In this document: piece by piece, positions 11,914-24,977 of the stretch
Layout of the letters: each line of letters opens with the position of its first letter
How positions within the stretch are numbered: the first letter of the stretch is position 1
DNA from: Amblyornis subalaris
Lineage: Eukaryota; Chordata; Aves; Passeriformes; Ptilonorhynchidae
Length of the DNA stretch: 64,000 nt
Assembly (NCBI GenBank): GCA_018881555.1
Contig: JACAXG010000052.1
Coordinates: forward strand, 4,948,156-5,012,155
Direction: 5' to 3'
Notes under the pieces: model-generated
What the model saw: only the letters and a program-made list of their open reading frames with translations
Told to the model about the DNA's origin: nothing
Databases searched by the model: none
Made by a program: the position numbers and the translations under genes

Positions 11914-12572
11914 CCCATAATCTTCTATCTAGGCATCTAGAAAATTTATATAAAATAATGTTCAAAAATATTGGAATACATAATCAAGTATTCAGATGCT
12001 AGAATCAGGGCTGCATGTGCAGTCTTGCGTGTACACATTATGATGCAACCTTTAATTACAGAATCATATATAATATTTTCCATGAAATCTCTTTTCTTTT
12101 TCTACACACAAGATAAATACTAGTAATCTAGTGTAGCAAAGGACTCTCATCCCTAATACACAGTTAGTAGGTATGTCATGCTTATGGAAACTGATTATTG
12201 CCTTTCTTTAGATACATTACTTCTTTATTGCATTTCTTTCTGTGTAATATTAAATAATTTAGACTAGACTTGTTACACAAAGTTCACTAGAATAATATGT
12301 CTCAAAAATATAAATTTTTTACATATTAAAAATATAAAATTGTTTTTATAATTACCTTGCTTGAGATCTTAGATAAGAAATCATTATATGGAAAATGTAA
12401 GAATCTTTATTTTGGGATACTTGAAGTATTAGTAATTATTTTAACAATGTCCCAAACTTTTCAAACAGTAGGGTTTGCAAAGTTGTAGCTTTTTATTCTC
12501 CCAAAATTCTCAGCATTTCTCTTTCTGATTTATACAAGGAGATAATCAGAATGCTTAATCTCTAAGATAAAG
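11914..12572. other. Intronic DNA without recognised element
   Basis: AT-rich sequence between two LTRs. Contains AAAATATAAA-type runs near 12305-12350. Nothing else was recognised. Confidence 0.5.
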
Positions 12573-13303
12573 TGTGAAGATGTCTCTGTTTGGACAAACT
12601 TAGGAGGAAGACTCGAAGAGTCTCCTCTGCAAAAGACAGCATCCTAAAACTCCCTTCTCCCCCCACCTTAAGAATTTCTTGGAGGAAAGTGAAAATATCA
12701 GTTTATTTGACAAACCCAGCTGCTGGGAGGGTGCACACAGGCACCAGGGGAAGGGAAAAGAATATAAAAAATGAATAATGTTAGATAATAAACCTCTCGT
12801 GATGAAGACAACCTGGATGAATTCAGAATCCTTTGTTTCCTGGGTGTAGTTTTCTGCTCTGTCTCCCTCCGGGCCTGGGATGGTGCAGGCCTCTCTCTGG
12901 GCCCACAGGGGTAGGCCCCAGAGTTCAGTGGTCTGTTGTAAAGTTCCAAAGGAAGAAGAAAAAAACCACGATCCCAGGAAAAAGCTGTCTTCTTTCCTTG
13001 CCTCAGGCAGAAGAGGGAAAGCCAAAAGCAAGTTTTAACTCTCTCTGATATCCCTCACCTGAGTAAAAGCAGGGCGAAAGCTCACAGGAAAAAAAGTTAA
13101 AAAAAGTGTCCCTTCGCCTTCAGCTATAGAGAAGACGACTGGCGAGCGTTCTCTCCTGAGAACCACAACACAGCTGGTGATAAGTAAAAAAAATGTAAAT
13201 ATCCTGGAAGCATTCAAAACACAGCCCCTGGCTTTTTGAGCCAGCTTAAAGACACAGAGTTAATACTTTTGCATTAAGCAGGCGATTGGGATATATAGCA
13301 TCA
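12573..13303 (-). mobile_element. Candidate solo LTR with 5-bp TSD
   Basis: A GC-richer island of 731 bp starting TGTGAAGATG and ending GCATCA, flanked on both sides by TAAAG (12568-12572 and 13304-13308). An AATAAA on the minus strand (12702-12707) lies about 130 bp from the left end, the position expected for R/U5 of a minus-strand LTR. The terminal inverted repeat is weak (only TG/CA), and a 5-bp match among several TG/CA choices could arise by chance, so the boundaries are tentative. Open frames of up to 143 codons lie in it, but none resembles a retroviral protein. Confidence 0.5.
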
Positions 13304-13308
13304 TAAAG

Positions 13309-15450
13309 TCACCCCAAGAGAGAAGAAAAATAAAAGTTAGTGAAATATTCATATATTAGTGGATTGCACACCAGAAATTCAGTTAGATAACTTACTAATT
13401 TTGATTCTAATAATTGCTTATCTTGGAGTAAACTTTACTTGATGAAATGTGTTTCAGTATAGGAATAAACCAGAATATGTTGTTGTTTATTGTTGTTATC
13501 CATACAGAACACTTAATGTGATTGATCTTTTAAGGTTTGGGAGTTTCATTATCCAGCATACTGGTAACACGTTACCATAGTACCAGAAAATGAGCATACA
13601 TGTCAAGTGAAAATAAAGTAGTTATCCAATTGCTTTAAGCTCTGAGGCAGGGTGTAATGTTCTGTAATTTATTTTGCATAATTTGAGCATTTAGGCAAAA
13701 TCTTCAGATTCCAAGACACATTGAGTATATTTGGAGTTGTGCTACTTTTCATCTGGCTTGGTTACAGTCCTAGAATTTGTTAGATGTGGGTGCAAAAGCC
13801 CACGTAACATTAAGTCTCCCAAGTTCATCAATGGATACTGTAATGAATATATAACAGGTGGCTTCCATATCCTCATTTATGGAGAAGAGTGAGCACTGCT
13901 TGTTCCTTTCAAAGAGCAATTCTCTTGCTAATGGTTCGTTCAACTCCTGGGTCTAGATCAGTGATACGTGACCAGTCGGTAGCCAGATATAGCCCCATCA
14001 CTACAACTGTTTGAATTTCACTGTTTAGATCACTACATACATGTAAAAATCCTAAGCATCAAAGACAGGCTCCTGAATTGTGCTCCAGAGACCAGATACT
14101 TAAGAAGTTGTCAAAGCATTTAAATTGTTTTCAGTGGTTTCAGGTTTCAGTGGAAAAAGTCATCCTTTCAGACAAAGACATTAAATTCTAGTGGTGCATA
14201 TGGTTCCATATAAACAAGGCTAGTTACTCCATTTTCATTAGTTGAGTAAGCAGTGATTTCTTATTTGCTATAGTGATTTAATATTTATTCAGCACAGGTA
14301 TTTGTTTTGTTAGGGAGCAGGTTGTAATTTCACTCATTCATTTCTTTCATAATAGGAAAACTCTTGCGGATTGATTTAAGAAAAGTGAGGTATAAACACT
14401 GTCATGTATAATACATTTTCTTTATTGATTAAGCTTAGAACAAAAAATATCCTTTTCATTTCCATTTAATTTCCATTATACATCCATTATATATATCTAT
14501 GCAACATACTCTTGTTAATAAGAAGAAAAGAAACATCAAATAATTGCACATTTTTCAGGTTTATTTTATTCTACGTATTGGCTAACATTTGTATTTATTT
14601 AGAGAATATCTTCTTTTCTTCAGTATGACAAATGTATGCTTTATAATTATGCAAATTTTATCTGACAGGTTTTCTAACATGCTGAGATCAGAGGTGCCTA
14701 GGTTGAGAAAGCTTTAGGAAGGAGACTTATGGGTTTATTTAGCTACTGAATGCAAGAGATGAAACACTGTTCATTAGTTCATGTTAATGTAGATTTAATA
14801 GATAAATGTAAACAAGAACTTATTTCCTAGTTGTTCATATTCATAACTTTCTTTCTTATCTTTTAGGCTGTGATCTGTTCTACATGGTGCTGCTTCAATG
14901 CGATGGCACTACCAAAATGTTTTGGTTTTACTTTGCCCAGTGTTTATTTAATTCTCATTTCTGAATTGACACCAAATGAAATTTTAATTTAATCAGATAT
15001 GTGGAGTATTCTTTGTGAGATTAAGGGTGGTAATTTGTAAGTAGAGGAATGTTGTTCAAATTTTTTTTCATTTAACTAATTATTATGGAAACAATCTGTA
15101 GTCTTGGAGCACAGTTTGTGTCCACTAGAATATTTTAGTGCTGTTAGAGACTGCATCTTAATTAAATTGTTAATTTTGAAAAGTACACTTTGGGAGGTCA
15201 CAAAATTTCTTTTTATTTATATTTTTATTGCAGTTCAGCAATCAGTTAATTAAGCCTATATATTTTTGAGAAATTAATCTTGAAAATATTTATCAAACTC
15301 AACTCATCTTTCTGAACCTTCTCTCATCAGCACATTTCCATCAATGTCTGTTATGTTTTATTTTTTTACATCTGTGTTAGAATTCTATAGTCTTCCCTGC
15401 TGGCAATGAGTTGCCTAGACAAGGCTGCTCAAGAAATTAATCTGATGTAA
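13309..15450. other. Intronic DNA without recognised element
   Basis: AT-rich unique-looking sequence with no gene, repeat family or RNA recognised. Confidence 0.5.
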
Positions 15451-15455
15451 TTTAT
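15451..15455 (+). repeat. Target-site duplication TTTAT (left)
   Basis: Pairs with the identical TTTAT at 16570-16574 and brackets the 1114-bp LTR exactly at its TG and CA ends. Confidence 0.85.
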
Positions 15456-16569
15456 TGTAATGGGTTAACCTAAGGGAAGACCCCAGATCCCCAGTAAAAA
15501 TTCATTAGCGGAATAAGATGGCAGAAAACAGGCTGCAAGCTTAATAATAGTAAAATAGTTTATTCCACTAATACTAATAAGCTAAAAATAATAAAAAAAT
15601 AATAATAATATTAAGGCAATACATAAAGATACATTTCCCTTCTCCCAAAACCCAACAATCTCACCTTCTACCGAACGCACAAACTTAAAACAAAACATGG
15701 GATTTTTAAGGGTCGTTCTTAATACAGAAACAAAGTCTCTCTCTCTCTCTTCTGCTGCAGTCGATTCCTCCCCCAAGAAACAGTCATGGGGTGTGTTATT
15801 TAAGGATGAGTTATTTCCAATCCAGATAAAGGTAAAAGGTCCTTCTCTTCAATCTCCACAATTATCTTGGCATCTTCGCATTTCTAATGGACCACTTCTC
15901 CCGTAGCATGGGAAACAAAACTCTCCATCCTCTCAAATACGTTTCATGACTTATAGAAGAGTAGTTAAATTGCAGTTAAAGCTCATTAAGGCTTACAGAA
16001 TAAAAGTTTCAGCTGTAGTCTTTTCCCCTCTGACTCCGAGGTGCTGCCATATTAAGTTCCCGTCCACGTGGTCCCGCCATGTTGTCTTCTCCGTGCACCC
16101 AGGTCCTCTCTCTCTCTCTCCCTCTTAGAAGAAAGGCTAGTATCTCTTAGTATATACCTGAAGAATCTTGACCTTAGAAAGTCCTCATTATCTCTCTCTC
16201 GGTGTGTGGTCTCCGATGTGGTGTTTTCTCACAGCATAGTAGGTCTCAGTTCGAAATGAACCCACGCCTCCAAAAGCGATGAGGGATGCCACCAGGGTCT
16301 AGCGACCGCCGGCACAGCACTTCCACTGCCCAATGCACATTTCTACTCCTGTCACCCCTCAGGGAGGCAGCAGGGCCAGGCAGGTGAGCCCCACAGGGGC
16401 CAGAGCCCACCGGGGAAGCTACAGCCCTCTCCCTCTAGTTCAGAGGCAAGAGCTAACATGGAGAACATCCAGCGTCACTTTTGTCTTCTTCCTCCCCAAT
16501 ATGCAAATTTTGCTAGGCGAACACAACTGTTCATTGGTCCAAAATTTCATCCAATCACAACCCATAACA
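15456..16569 (-). mobile_element. Solo LTR (1114 bp) with exact 5-bp TSD, ERVL-like
   Basis: Ends are TGTAATGGGTT on the left and AACCCATAACA on the right, inverted repeats matching at 10 of 11 bases. The element is flanked by the identical pentamer TTTAT (15451-15455 and 16570-16574). A 5-bp duplication is typical of ERVL-type integration. AATAAA on the minus strand (15559-15564), about 100 bp from the left end, orients it to the minus strand. Near the U3 start lie a perfect octamer ATGCAAAT (16501-16508) and inverted CCAAT boxes. CT-dinucleotide runs occur at 15739-15751 and 16107-16120. No internal retroviral region remains. GC content exceeds that of its surroundings. Confidence 0.88.
16501..16508 (+). 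promoter_or_regulatory. Octamer motif ATGCAAAT in LTR U3
   Basis: Perfect POU-factor octamer, about 60 bp inside the U3 end of the LTR and next to two oppositely oriented CCAAT boxes (near 16534 and 16551). Function in this host is inference. Confidence 0.5.
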
Positions 16570-16574
16570 TTTAT

Positions 16575-18199
16575 AAAATAGATCCTACTGATATTAAAAA
16601 TCAAAATATTTTTCACCTATTTTAATTATATTAATTTGAAGTCCTGTTAGTTCTGACATGTTATTTTAAACTTCTTATGATTTAAATTGAGCTTATAAAT
16701 ACAAAGTTTCACAAGCGTACTGTACCTTCTGGCATAAATACTGTTGTTCTTATGTACTGATGTTTCATAGAATTGCAGAGAATCTTTTCTGCTTGTGAAA
16801 CTAAGGTACATCTGGGTCTTTTATGTATCACTTTCTATTGCAATTAAGGAGTTGAATTGTGATTTGTGTTTATGCTAGTTAACTTAAAAAAAAAAAAAAG
16901 AAGTGTTGTAAATTGGCAACATGTGTTTGCTTAAATCTGCAGTTTCACAAAACCAAATTGTGCCAGTTACATTGATGGTTCAGTATAGTCTAGTGCAAAG
17001 TCTTAAATAGGTCTAGACCTGTCAGATTTTTTTATTGTTGCAAGAGCAATGTTTTGTGCTTAATAGCAATACACTTTTTCAGAAGGTGAAGTCCTGTGCA
17101 CTGCTAATATTAATTAAAGAAACACCCCTCGCTTCAAGCTCTTTCAGCAGTGTTCTATCTAGCCAGTATAGCTGCTGTTTGCAATAGGGTTAAACAAAGT
17201 ATAGCAAAGCCTTATGATGCTGCTATCACAGCCAAGCAGGTAAGGAAATTGCTTTTCCTCAAAATACAAAGGTTAATGGGAATTAAAAGTTTGAGTTGTG
17301 TTTCATTAAAGACTTTCCTAAAGGTAGTATAGTCTAATTCTCTTCTTCTGTATCCTACATAGAACTAGGTTTTTAAGACTTTTAGTTAAAAGTTCGAAAT
17401 TGTTGCTCAGAGAGTTATATCCTTTTCATTTTCTTAAACTTTCAGTATGTGCCAAGAAGGTACTGATACCTCATCTCCCCAAATATTTAATTTATACAGA
17501 AGGCCTCTTAGTTGGCATGCAGCAATAGTTTGCTATTAATAAATTCAAGCTGAGTCAAAGCTGTTTTATTATATCTCAGGTGGTTTATGTTGTTTATTCT
17601 TGACTTTGCTGTTGCTTGCAGGGATGGGGGATGTTGTTTGTTCTTTTTTTGCTTTCATCTAGGGTGCTTTGAATTTTCTGGAATGATTCTAAAGATTAAT
17701 CAGTGTTCCTGTTTCATATGTTGGTAAAACATACCAGAAGGTTTTCGATTTATCTTGGTCTATTATTATATTAACTTTTTCTCTGAGATTTGATTTTAAA
17801 AAAGGTATTATACAGGTCTTTTTATTGCCAAATGGAGAGCAACATAGGGTCTACAGACCATCTGAATGACATGCACCAAAAGTCAACATTATCAGTTTTT
17901 AACATGTGGGCTCTCTATTGAAATTATGAAAATATTTTCCTCTGATGAAGTTTTGTGCTGCATCTGTATAAAGACTAACCATATACTCAGTTGCACTAGC
18001 CAGCAGATTGAAAGAAATTATTATTCCCCTCTTCCCAGGACTCATGATGCCTTAACTGGAATGCATTTTCCAGCTGGTGGCATTTCAATTGATGAGCAAA
18101 TTGAACCAGCTATGAAGGTGAAACAGGAAGCACACAATATATGAATAGAAACTGAGGAGGCATTCATGAAGAAAAGACAGCTAAGAGAGATTGTATCTT
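16575..18199. other. Intronic DNA without recognised element
   Basis: AT-rich unique-looking sequence with an A-run at 16887-16900 and short T-runs. No exon, RNA gene or transposon was recognised. Confidence 0.5.
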
Positions 18200-18450
18200 C
18201 AGCTACCTATCAGGGGTTACAGAAGAGATAAAATAATTCTTTTCTTGAAGGTGCACAATGAGAGGACATTGGGCACCAGTCCCAAGTTGCAGCTTCCAAG
18301 TGAAAAACGTCTTTGCGGTGAGAGTAGTACTCATTGTAGCAGTTTTCTCTGAGAGGCTGTGGAATCTCTCTGCTTGGAAATATTCCAAGCTAGACTCAAC
18401 AAGGCTGTGAGCATCCTGTTTCATCAGTCAACCTGATGTAATTAAGTCTA
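18200..18450 (+). mobile_element. CR1 LINE 3' fragment, sense, old
   Basis: Ordered CR1 3' stations: GTGCACAATGAGAGGACATT, TTGCAGCTTCCAAGTGAAAA, GCGGTGAGAGTAGTACTC, GAGAGGCTGTGGAATCTC, TTGGAAATATTCCAAGCTAG and CAACAAGGCTGTGAGCATCC. It lacks a clear 3' tail. Non-coding and diverged. Confidence 0.7.
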
Positions 18451-21000
18451 AATTTCCTCCATTCCATTGCTGTGCAATCAAGGGAAAATGTAATATTCAC
18501 ATAACATTCAGACATAAGTCTTTGTGGCATTCTGCAATTTTCAATTTTTAGTAGAATTTTCATGAGATTAGAGCTATGATTCAGATCAGATTCAAAACCA
18601 TGTGGTGGAATGTCTTAAGAGTGGGTATATAAGTGTATGTTTATACATATACATGCACACATACACATGCACCTGTATGTGTATTTAAATATTTGTGGCA
18701 TTACTGACCAAGTTCCAATTATGAAAAACACCATTTAATTGATAATACCCATAATTTTGGACTTGCTACTCATGTAAATGAAATGAGGATAATTTAAAAG
18801 AAATGTGGTAATTCTTGTAAATCAGTACTAAATAGTAGCCTCTAGATAGGTGACTATAAACTAAGCACATTCTGCAGATGAATTTATGGTCAGAGAAATA
18901 AAAACTATATCTATGGCTCAAAAAGCCAAAACTCTCAACCTAGGAGTGTACCTGTAAATTCTATTGCATTAATATGGTGCACTTCTGTAATGGGCTTACT
19001 GTGGAGTTAATAATTAGTGTTTCACACAGAAATTATGCTACATATTTAAAAGATAACAACACGTACATGCAATCTCTTCACATAAGGGAAGACTGTCAAA
19101 ACTGTAGAAATCTCTAGCTATTATGAAACTTCTGCTTCTACTTGAAATTGGACCTCTGACAAGATTGTATCCAAACCAAATCAAACTTGCATCAGTCTTG
19201 TGCTTTTCTTAAACACTGAACACGCTGATCGTTTTGATTCTAAAGACATGAGCCATGTACTGACAGACAGAGCAAGAACTAAAAGTACTGCTAAACTTCT
19301 CTGTTACTGTTCTGAGGATCAGTATTTTAGAAACAACCAAACTTTTTCTTTAAGCCAGTTTAATTCAGCTGTACAACCTAGACAAATAGGTTTTATAAAT
19401 CTATACATCATTCCGATAGTTGTTAAACTGCTTTGCTTAGGTTTAGACAAAATCTGAGATACAGTTGTGAAATTCCTTGGGCGGGTTAAAACTTTATGTT
19501 AATTAGGATTTGATAATAATTTTTGAAATTATTGAAATTGAAATATTATCTAAGAATTTATTCAGAAGTACACCACATAGTTTTCCTATTTGCAGTGAAT
19601 CTTAGAAATGTATTGCTATGACTTCCTCATGAAAGTTGTTATCACAATGTACATCCACAGAAAGGATTTTGCAAGCCTGTTTTTAAACACTTACATTTTT
19701 CTTATTACAAATTTCATACATATCAGCATAGATTAATGAATTCTGTACAATAAATACCTGAATTAAAATCCACTCTTTTTTTTTAACATTTTGGTAGCTA
19801 AATAGCTAAATTGCATTTGAATAACATACATTCTAAACATATGTTCTTAGCAGTCTTAACATTCTTAATCTGTTATATGCATCAGGACCTGCTGAGATGT
19901 ATTGCATGTGATTTATTTATCGTACACTTGGTAAAAAGTGATATCCAGAATGTATTTTGGAAATGCATTACATAATTCAGTACCTCTTATTCAAGATTTT
20001 TGTCAAGTACCTGCTGGAAAAGGTATATACATGAAAATACAGATACTTTGATTCTTTTTTAATCAGGATGTCATTGTACAACGAAGTAGATGTGCAGAAT
20101 AATATCTAATGCTGTCTGGTTTTATGTTTACTGAAAATTGAGAAGGGACAAGAGCTTCCAGAGGTTATCCACATTTTTATCTTTTCAGTAAAATTCAATG
20201 TTAGCTGAAAACTTGCTTATTTTAAAAAAGGTTGTATTTGCTATGCAGTATCTTTCTCAGTAAGAAGTAAAAAATTAGTTGGACACTAAAGACACAAATG
20301 ACATGGAAAGAGAGAATAGAATATTATTTCCCTCAATTCAAGAACTGAGCTTCATCAAATCTATTTCAGCTACAGGTTTAAAACTAAAAAAAAAAAAGGA
20401 AATGTTTTCCTTTTCCAGGTGGGCGCTTGAATTGTATAGTGGACTGCAAGGGATTCTATGAAGGCAAAACCTAAATAGATTAAAACTGCTGTTAAATAAA
20501 TTGAAGAGAAGTCCACAAAAATCTTCTAGGCATCTCATAACCGAAGTCACTAAAATCACAAATTTCCGAAATCTATGCTACCCAGAGAAGATAGAACAAT
20601 CAGCATTTAAACTCCTTCTAATCATTGTCAAAATTATGTCTGGTCACTGGTAACAAATGCACCTCTACTTGCGCTAAACCCGTAGAGCTCTTTTTATGTC
20701 CCATGAGCACTTACACACTGAGCACCACCAAAATACCTAAATTCTGTGCAAGACTTTGTCAGCTATCAGTAAGCTTATCTGAATAAATACCATATTTTTA
20801 AATGTAACAAGTACCTTCTAAAGCATAAGGGACTCAGAAGATCCACTACTAAAAACTGAGCAAATACCCATGTTATTTAAAATTCTTCATTTTAAGGAAT
20901 GTTTATATCTCTATTCTGCTGTGTTAGGCAGCATAATTTCAGGTATACAAGTCATATAATAGTGTTCTGTTTATTTCCAGAAAAAAATTATATGTTTACT
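18451..21000. other. Intronic DNA without recognised element
   Basis: AT-rich unique-looking sequence with a short TATACATATACATGCACACATACACATGCAC alternating block near 18640-18680 and A-runs near 20387. No gene or repeat family was recognised. Confidence 0.5.
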
Positions 21001-21004
21001 TGCT

Positions 21005-21699
21005 GAGTCCTGCACTTGGGTAACAACCATCTCATTCAGCACTACTGTCTTGAGGAAAAGTGTCTGGAAAGCTGCCCAGTGGAAAAGGAGCTGGGGGTGC
21101 CGGTCAACAGCTGTCTGCACATGAGCCAGCATGTGCCCAGGTAGCCAAGAAGGCCAATGGCATCCTGGCCTGTATCAGCAATAGTGTGGCCAGCAGGACC
21201 AGGACAGTGATTTTTCCCATGTACTCAGCACTGGTGAGGCTGCAACTTGAATACCGTGTTCAGTTTTGGGCCCCTCACTAACAGAAGGAAACTGAGGCAC
21301 TGGAGCATGTCCAGAGAAGGACTGAGGTTCCTGGAAAAAAGTAGGCTGGGAGGGACCTTATCACGCTCTACAACTACATGAAAAGAGGTTGCTGTGAGTA
21401 GGGAATCAGTCTCTTTCCATAGAAGCAAGTGACAGGACAAGAGGAAATAGTCTCAAGGTGCACCAGAGGAGGTTTAGATTAAATATTAGGAAAAAAATTC
21501 TTCACTGAAAGAGTGGTGAAGCATTGAAATAAGCTGTCCAGGTAAATGATGGAATCATCACCCCTGGAAGTGTTCAAAAGTTGTGTGGATGTGGCACTTG
21601 GGGATATGGTCTAGCGGTGAACACATTGATACTGGATTAATGGTTAGGCTCAATGATTTTAGAGGTCTTCCCAACCTTAGCAATTCTGTATTTCTATGA
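21005..21699 (+). mobile_element. CR1 LINE 3' fragment, sense (ORF2 tail + 3' UTR)
   Basis: A fairly complete 695-bp CR1 3' end. It begins at the TCCTGCACTTGGGTAACAAC segment, passes through CTGGAAAGCTGCCCAGTGG, a translation matching the CR1 ORF2 C-terminus ([37 protein letters not shown]), then GACAGGACAAGAGGAAATAG, AAATATTAGGAAAAAAATTC and GAAGTGTTCAAAAGTTGTG. It ends at CAATTCTGTATTTCTATGA, the family tail. Frameshifted and inactive. Confidence 0.93.
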
Positions 21700-23735
21700 A
21701 CTTGAGCACAGGCTAATGAAAAAAACCACCTAAACATCCAACCGCAGGACACAACTATAAAGTTCTCATTGCCTCCTTCCCCTTCCTTATAAAGAACTTA
21801 TGCTAAGAAATTAATGCATATTACAGTTAGTTGACAGCATGAGATTATTTGATGTTAACATACAGTCTTGGAGAGAATGAAACATAATGTCTGTTCCTTC
21901 CAAATTTGTAATTTCCAAAGCAGCAATAAAACAAGAATAACTGTCAGTTTAATCAATATTATGTACAGGATGACAAATGTTTTACAATTTCATTTCAGTC
22001 TGAAATTTGTCTTTTGGGATTTACAGAGTAGATTAATATATTTTCAGCATTCATTTAGTAGTTTTTTAAAGTGTTTTATCAAACAACTTAATGTGACAAG
22101 TTTTCAGCAGCCTTATATCTTGACAACCACTTAAGATGTAAATACAGTGGTTATTTTGCATTATAATATATACCACTATTTTGCTGGAAAGAGTGTGGAA
22201 ATTCCATTGTTAATGGTCAGATATCTTTGTGTGAATCATTCTATTTTGTGAAATACTGTGGAGTACAAAAAGTTTCAGTCATCTAGGAGAGGGCGTATTT
22301 TAATTGACTTTAGACCATAATACTGATTCTTTAGCATTAATTTGGATTTAATAATGTGCTTGAAGGTTGTAAGTGCTGTCAGAAAGTAATTACCATATGA
22401 GATTCTTCAAAATTGCTTATAGTGTGGAAGTCTTTGGAAGTGCCCTTTCAATTGAGAGGTGGTTCTTTCCAAGAATAATTTTTGTGTTTTAATGTTTGTC
22501 TAATTTGAAATATATTCTCTTCTTTCATACTAAAATTCTCAGGAATGCTTCAGTTTATGCTGGATATTAGTTGAAAGGTGAATCAGAGTTTGGCAATGAA
22601 AAACAGTGTATATGAGACAATGATTCAGGCACATAACTCAGGCATTTCCTGAACTTCGTATTTTCCCTGTGGTGGGCTTTTTGTTTTCTAGAATGCTCTT
22701 GGAAGGTATAGACTTTTTCAATACAGTGATTTGCTATAAATTAATCAGAAATACTAAAGTTTTCATATGTCTCTGCTATGATATTTTAAATATTTGGTTT
22801 CAGTTGAAATGACTACTGAATATGAAATACTAACATAAGCTACCGTTTGTAAATAAATACTTCACTCCTCAAACAAAACTCAAACTGAAACATTCTCCAG
22901 AAACTTCATACATGACTTGACACAAAACGCATAGGCTTTGAGACACGTAATGAAGATAGAAGAAACAGTGTGGCAAATCTTTATAGTGTGAAGAGTGATA
23001 GAGCAATGCATTTATGCTCTCTGACCTTACAATTACACATAGCTGCATTTTGATTTTAATGGCCACCTATTTTTAATTCAAATTTGGAGAACAGGAATAC
23101 GAAAAAAAGATTTCACTCTAGTTCTCTGACTGAGTTTTCAATTGCCTTTTGAAATATTAATTACAGTATTTAGTAATCATTTATGAAAGTAGAAGGTTTT
23201 TTATAGACATGATCTTGCATATGCCTTCAGCCCTTGCTTTGTGCTATATTCCATCACATTTCACAGGCTAAGTAGGATCAGGACAGGTCAGTGAATGATT
23301 ATGAGATTACAAGTATATTTTTAGGTGTTACCACAAGGAAGAGTGTTAATGATTAAGTATCTTGTTTTCACTCCTGAACATTACAACAGGGTGTTGACTG
23401 TGAATGAATTATAAAAGCAAGGCCATAACCACTCAGCCCCTTTGAGTTATTAAAGACTCAAGAGATTATTTTGAGGCTTTTAAGTTTTGGTGCTAATAGG
23501 CTCATTAATCAGACTGAGAAATTCATGATAAGAACCAGTATGTATGAGTAGAAGACGGACAAGTTCAAATGGGATATTAGACACACATTTTAATGTTCAG
23601 AATGATTGCTTCTGAAAGCTGCTGTGAAAGCGGCAAATTATCCATCTCCACATGTCTTTGAGATGATGCCTTTATAGGAAGCAATCTTCACTGAATCAGA
23701 TATTATTAGGCTCAACAGAAGTGTAACTGGGTTGA
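21700..23735. other. Intronic DNA without recognised element
   Basis: AT-rich unique-looking sequence. No exon, repeat family or RNA gene was recognised. Confidence 0.5.
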
Positions 23736-24103
23736 AACAAACCTGAAAGGGATTCCAAGGCAGTTTCCTGCTTGGGGAAGCTGTTCAACACAAAGCTGAA
23801 AGGAGCAGCTGATACCCTAGAGAGCTGTACGGTCTTTCAGAAGGACCTTGACAGCTTGGAGAGATGAGCTGTCTGAAATTCAACAAGGGCAAAACAGGGT
23901 CCTGCACCTGGGGAGTCATAACCCTATGCACCAGTACAGGCGGGGGGCTGGTCTGCTGGAAAGCAGCTCTGCGGCGAAGGGCCTCGGAGTCTTGATGGAC
24001 AACAAGCTGTCCATGAGCCAGCAGTGTGTCCTGGGGTGCATTAGGAAGAGCATTGCCAGCAGGTCAAGGGAGGTGATCCTGGCCCTCTACTCAACAGCTC
24101 CTC
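23736..24103 (+). mobile_element. CR1 ORF2 fragment, sense (post-RT region)
   Basis: Translation follows the CR1 ORF2 stretch after the reverse-transcriptase active site: a degraded [25 protein letters not shown], [14 protein letters not shown] (frameshifted), then [40 protein letters not shown] and LALYST. It ends abruptly at CTCAACAG, where the antisense CR1 begins, so it lacks its own 3' UTR. Confidence 0.85.
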
Positions 24104-24943
24104 CCAGTTTTGTCTCATCTAAACAAAAATTGTTTAGGATCTTGTCCAGTACTGCAATCCAAAGAATTTATGAAAATGATGAAGAGCACAGGGCCGAGGG
24201 TGAAGCCCTGTAAAACCCCACTAGTGACAGGTCAAAGAGGGCATCTTCCCAAATTGGGTACCTTAGGACCTGTTCAATAGAGTTCTCATCAAGGTTTTTT
24301 AGGTTTTCTACGAGTCTTCTCGCTTGGGTTCTACCAGCTGTGTGACACTCCCAGTTAATTTCTGGCAAGTTGAAGTCTAAGGCAGTTGACTTGGAAGTGT
24401 CTCTTAAGTCCTCAAAGGATAATCCATTGGCATGATTGTCCTGGCTAGGAGGTCTATAGTAGACTCCCATGGTGACATCTGCATTATTTGTTTGCTCCTT
24501 GATTCTCACCCAGAGGCTCTCAACTATGCCATCACCAGCTGTGAGTTCCATACAGTCTAACCCTTCTCTTATACACAGTGCCACCCCTCTGCCTCTTCTG
24601 CCCTGCCTATCCCTCCAGAACAGCCTGTAACCATCAACAGGGCACTCCAGTCACAGGACTCATCTCACCGGGTTTCACTTATACCAGTGATGTCAAATCC
24701 CTGGGACTGGGCCAAAGCCTTCAGCTCCTCATGTTTGTTCCTCATGCTGCATGCATTACTGTAGAAACATTTCAGGTGCGGTACACTGTAGTAACACCTT
24801 GTGAAGCAGATTGAGGGATCCCAGTAGTGCTCATTTCCTCAAGTTTTGGCTCACCATGCCACTGCTCATCATTGGCAAGCCTGGTTTTGTCCCCCTTCCA
24901 AGCTAGTCTAAAGCTCCGTCAACGAGCCCTGCCAGCTCCTGTA
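24104..24943 (-). mobile_element. CR1 LINE 5' part, antisense (5' UTR, endonuclease, deleted RT)
   Basis: Minus-strand CR1 in order from the right: 5' UTR words (CATGCTGCATGCATTACTG on +), the APE-type endonuclease of ORF2 with VESLWVRIKEQTNNAD, VYYRPPSQDN, the catalytic DFNLPEINWE motif (the Gly of the usual GDFN is missing), and EDALFDLSLV. A direct jump then leads to the end of the RT active-site region at 24104-24200. Most of the RT domain is deleted. The open frame (24168-24584, 138 codons) is a remnant. The CR1 continues beyond the solo LTR at 24950-25246. Confidence 0.88.
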
Positions 24944-24949
24944 GTAGAA
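24944..24949 (+). repeat. Target-site duplication GTAGAA (left)
   Basis: Identical to GTAGAA at 25247-25252; the two copies bracket the TG...CA ends of the solo LTR exactly. Confidence 0.9.
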
Positions 24950-24977
24950 TGTGGGACCACGGGCCCCCAAAAGATTA

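Noticed and set aside
24168..24584. 138-codon frame as a host gene
   Set aside because: It is the CR1 endonuclease remnant (YRPPSQD, DFNLPEINW), not a host protein.
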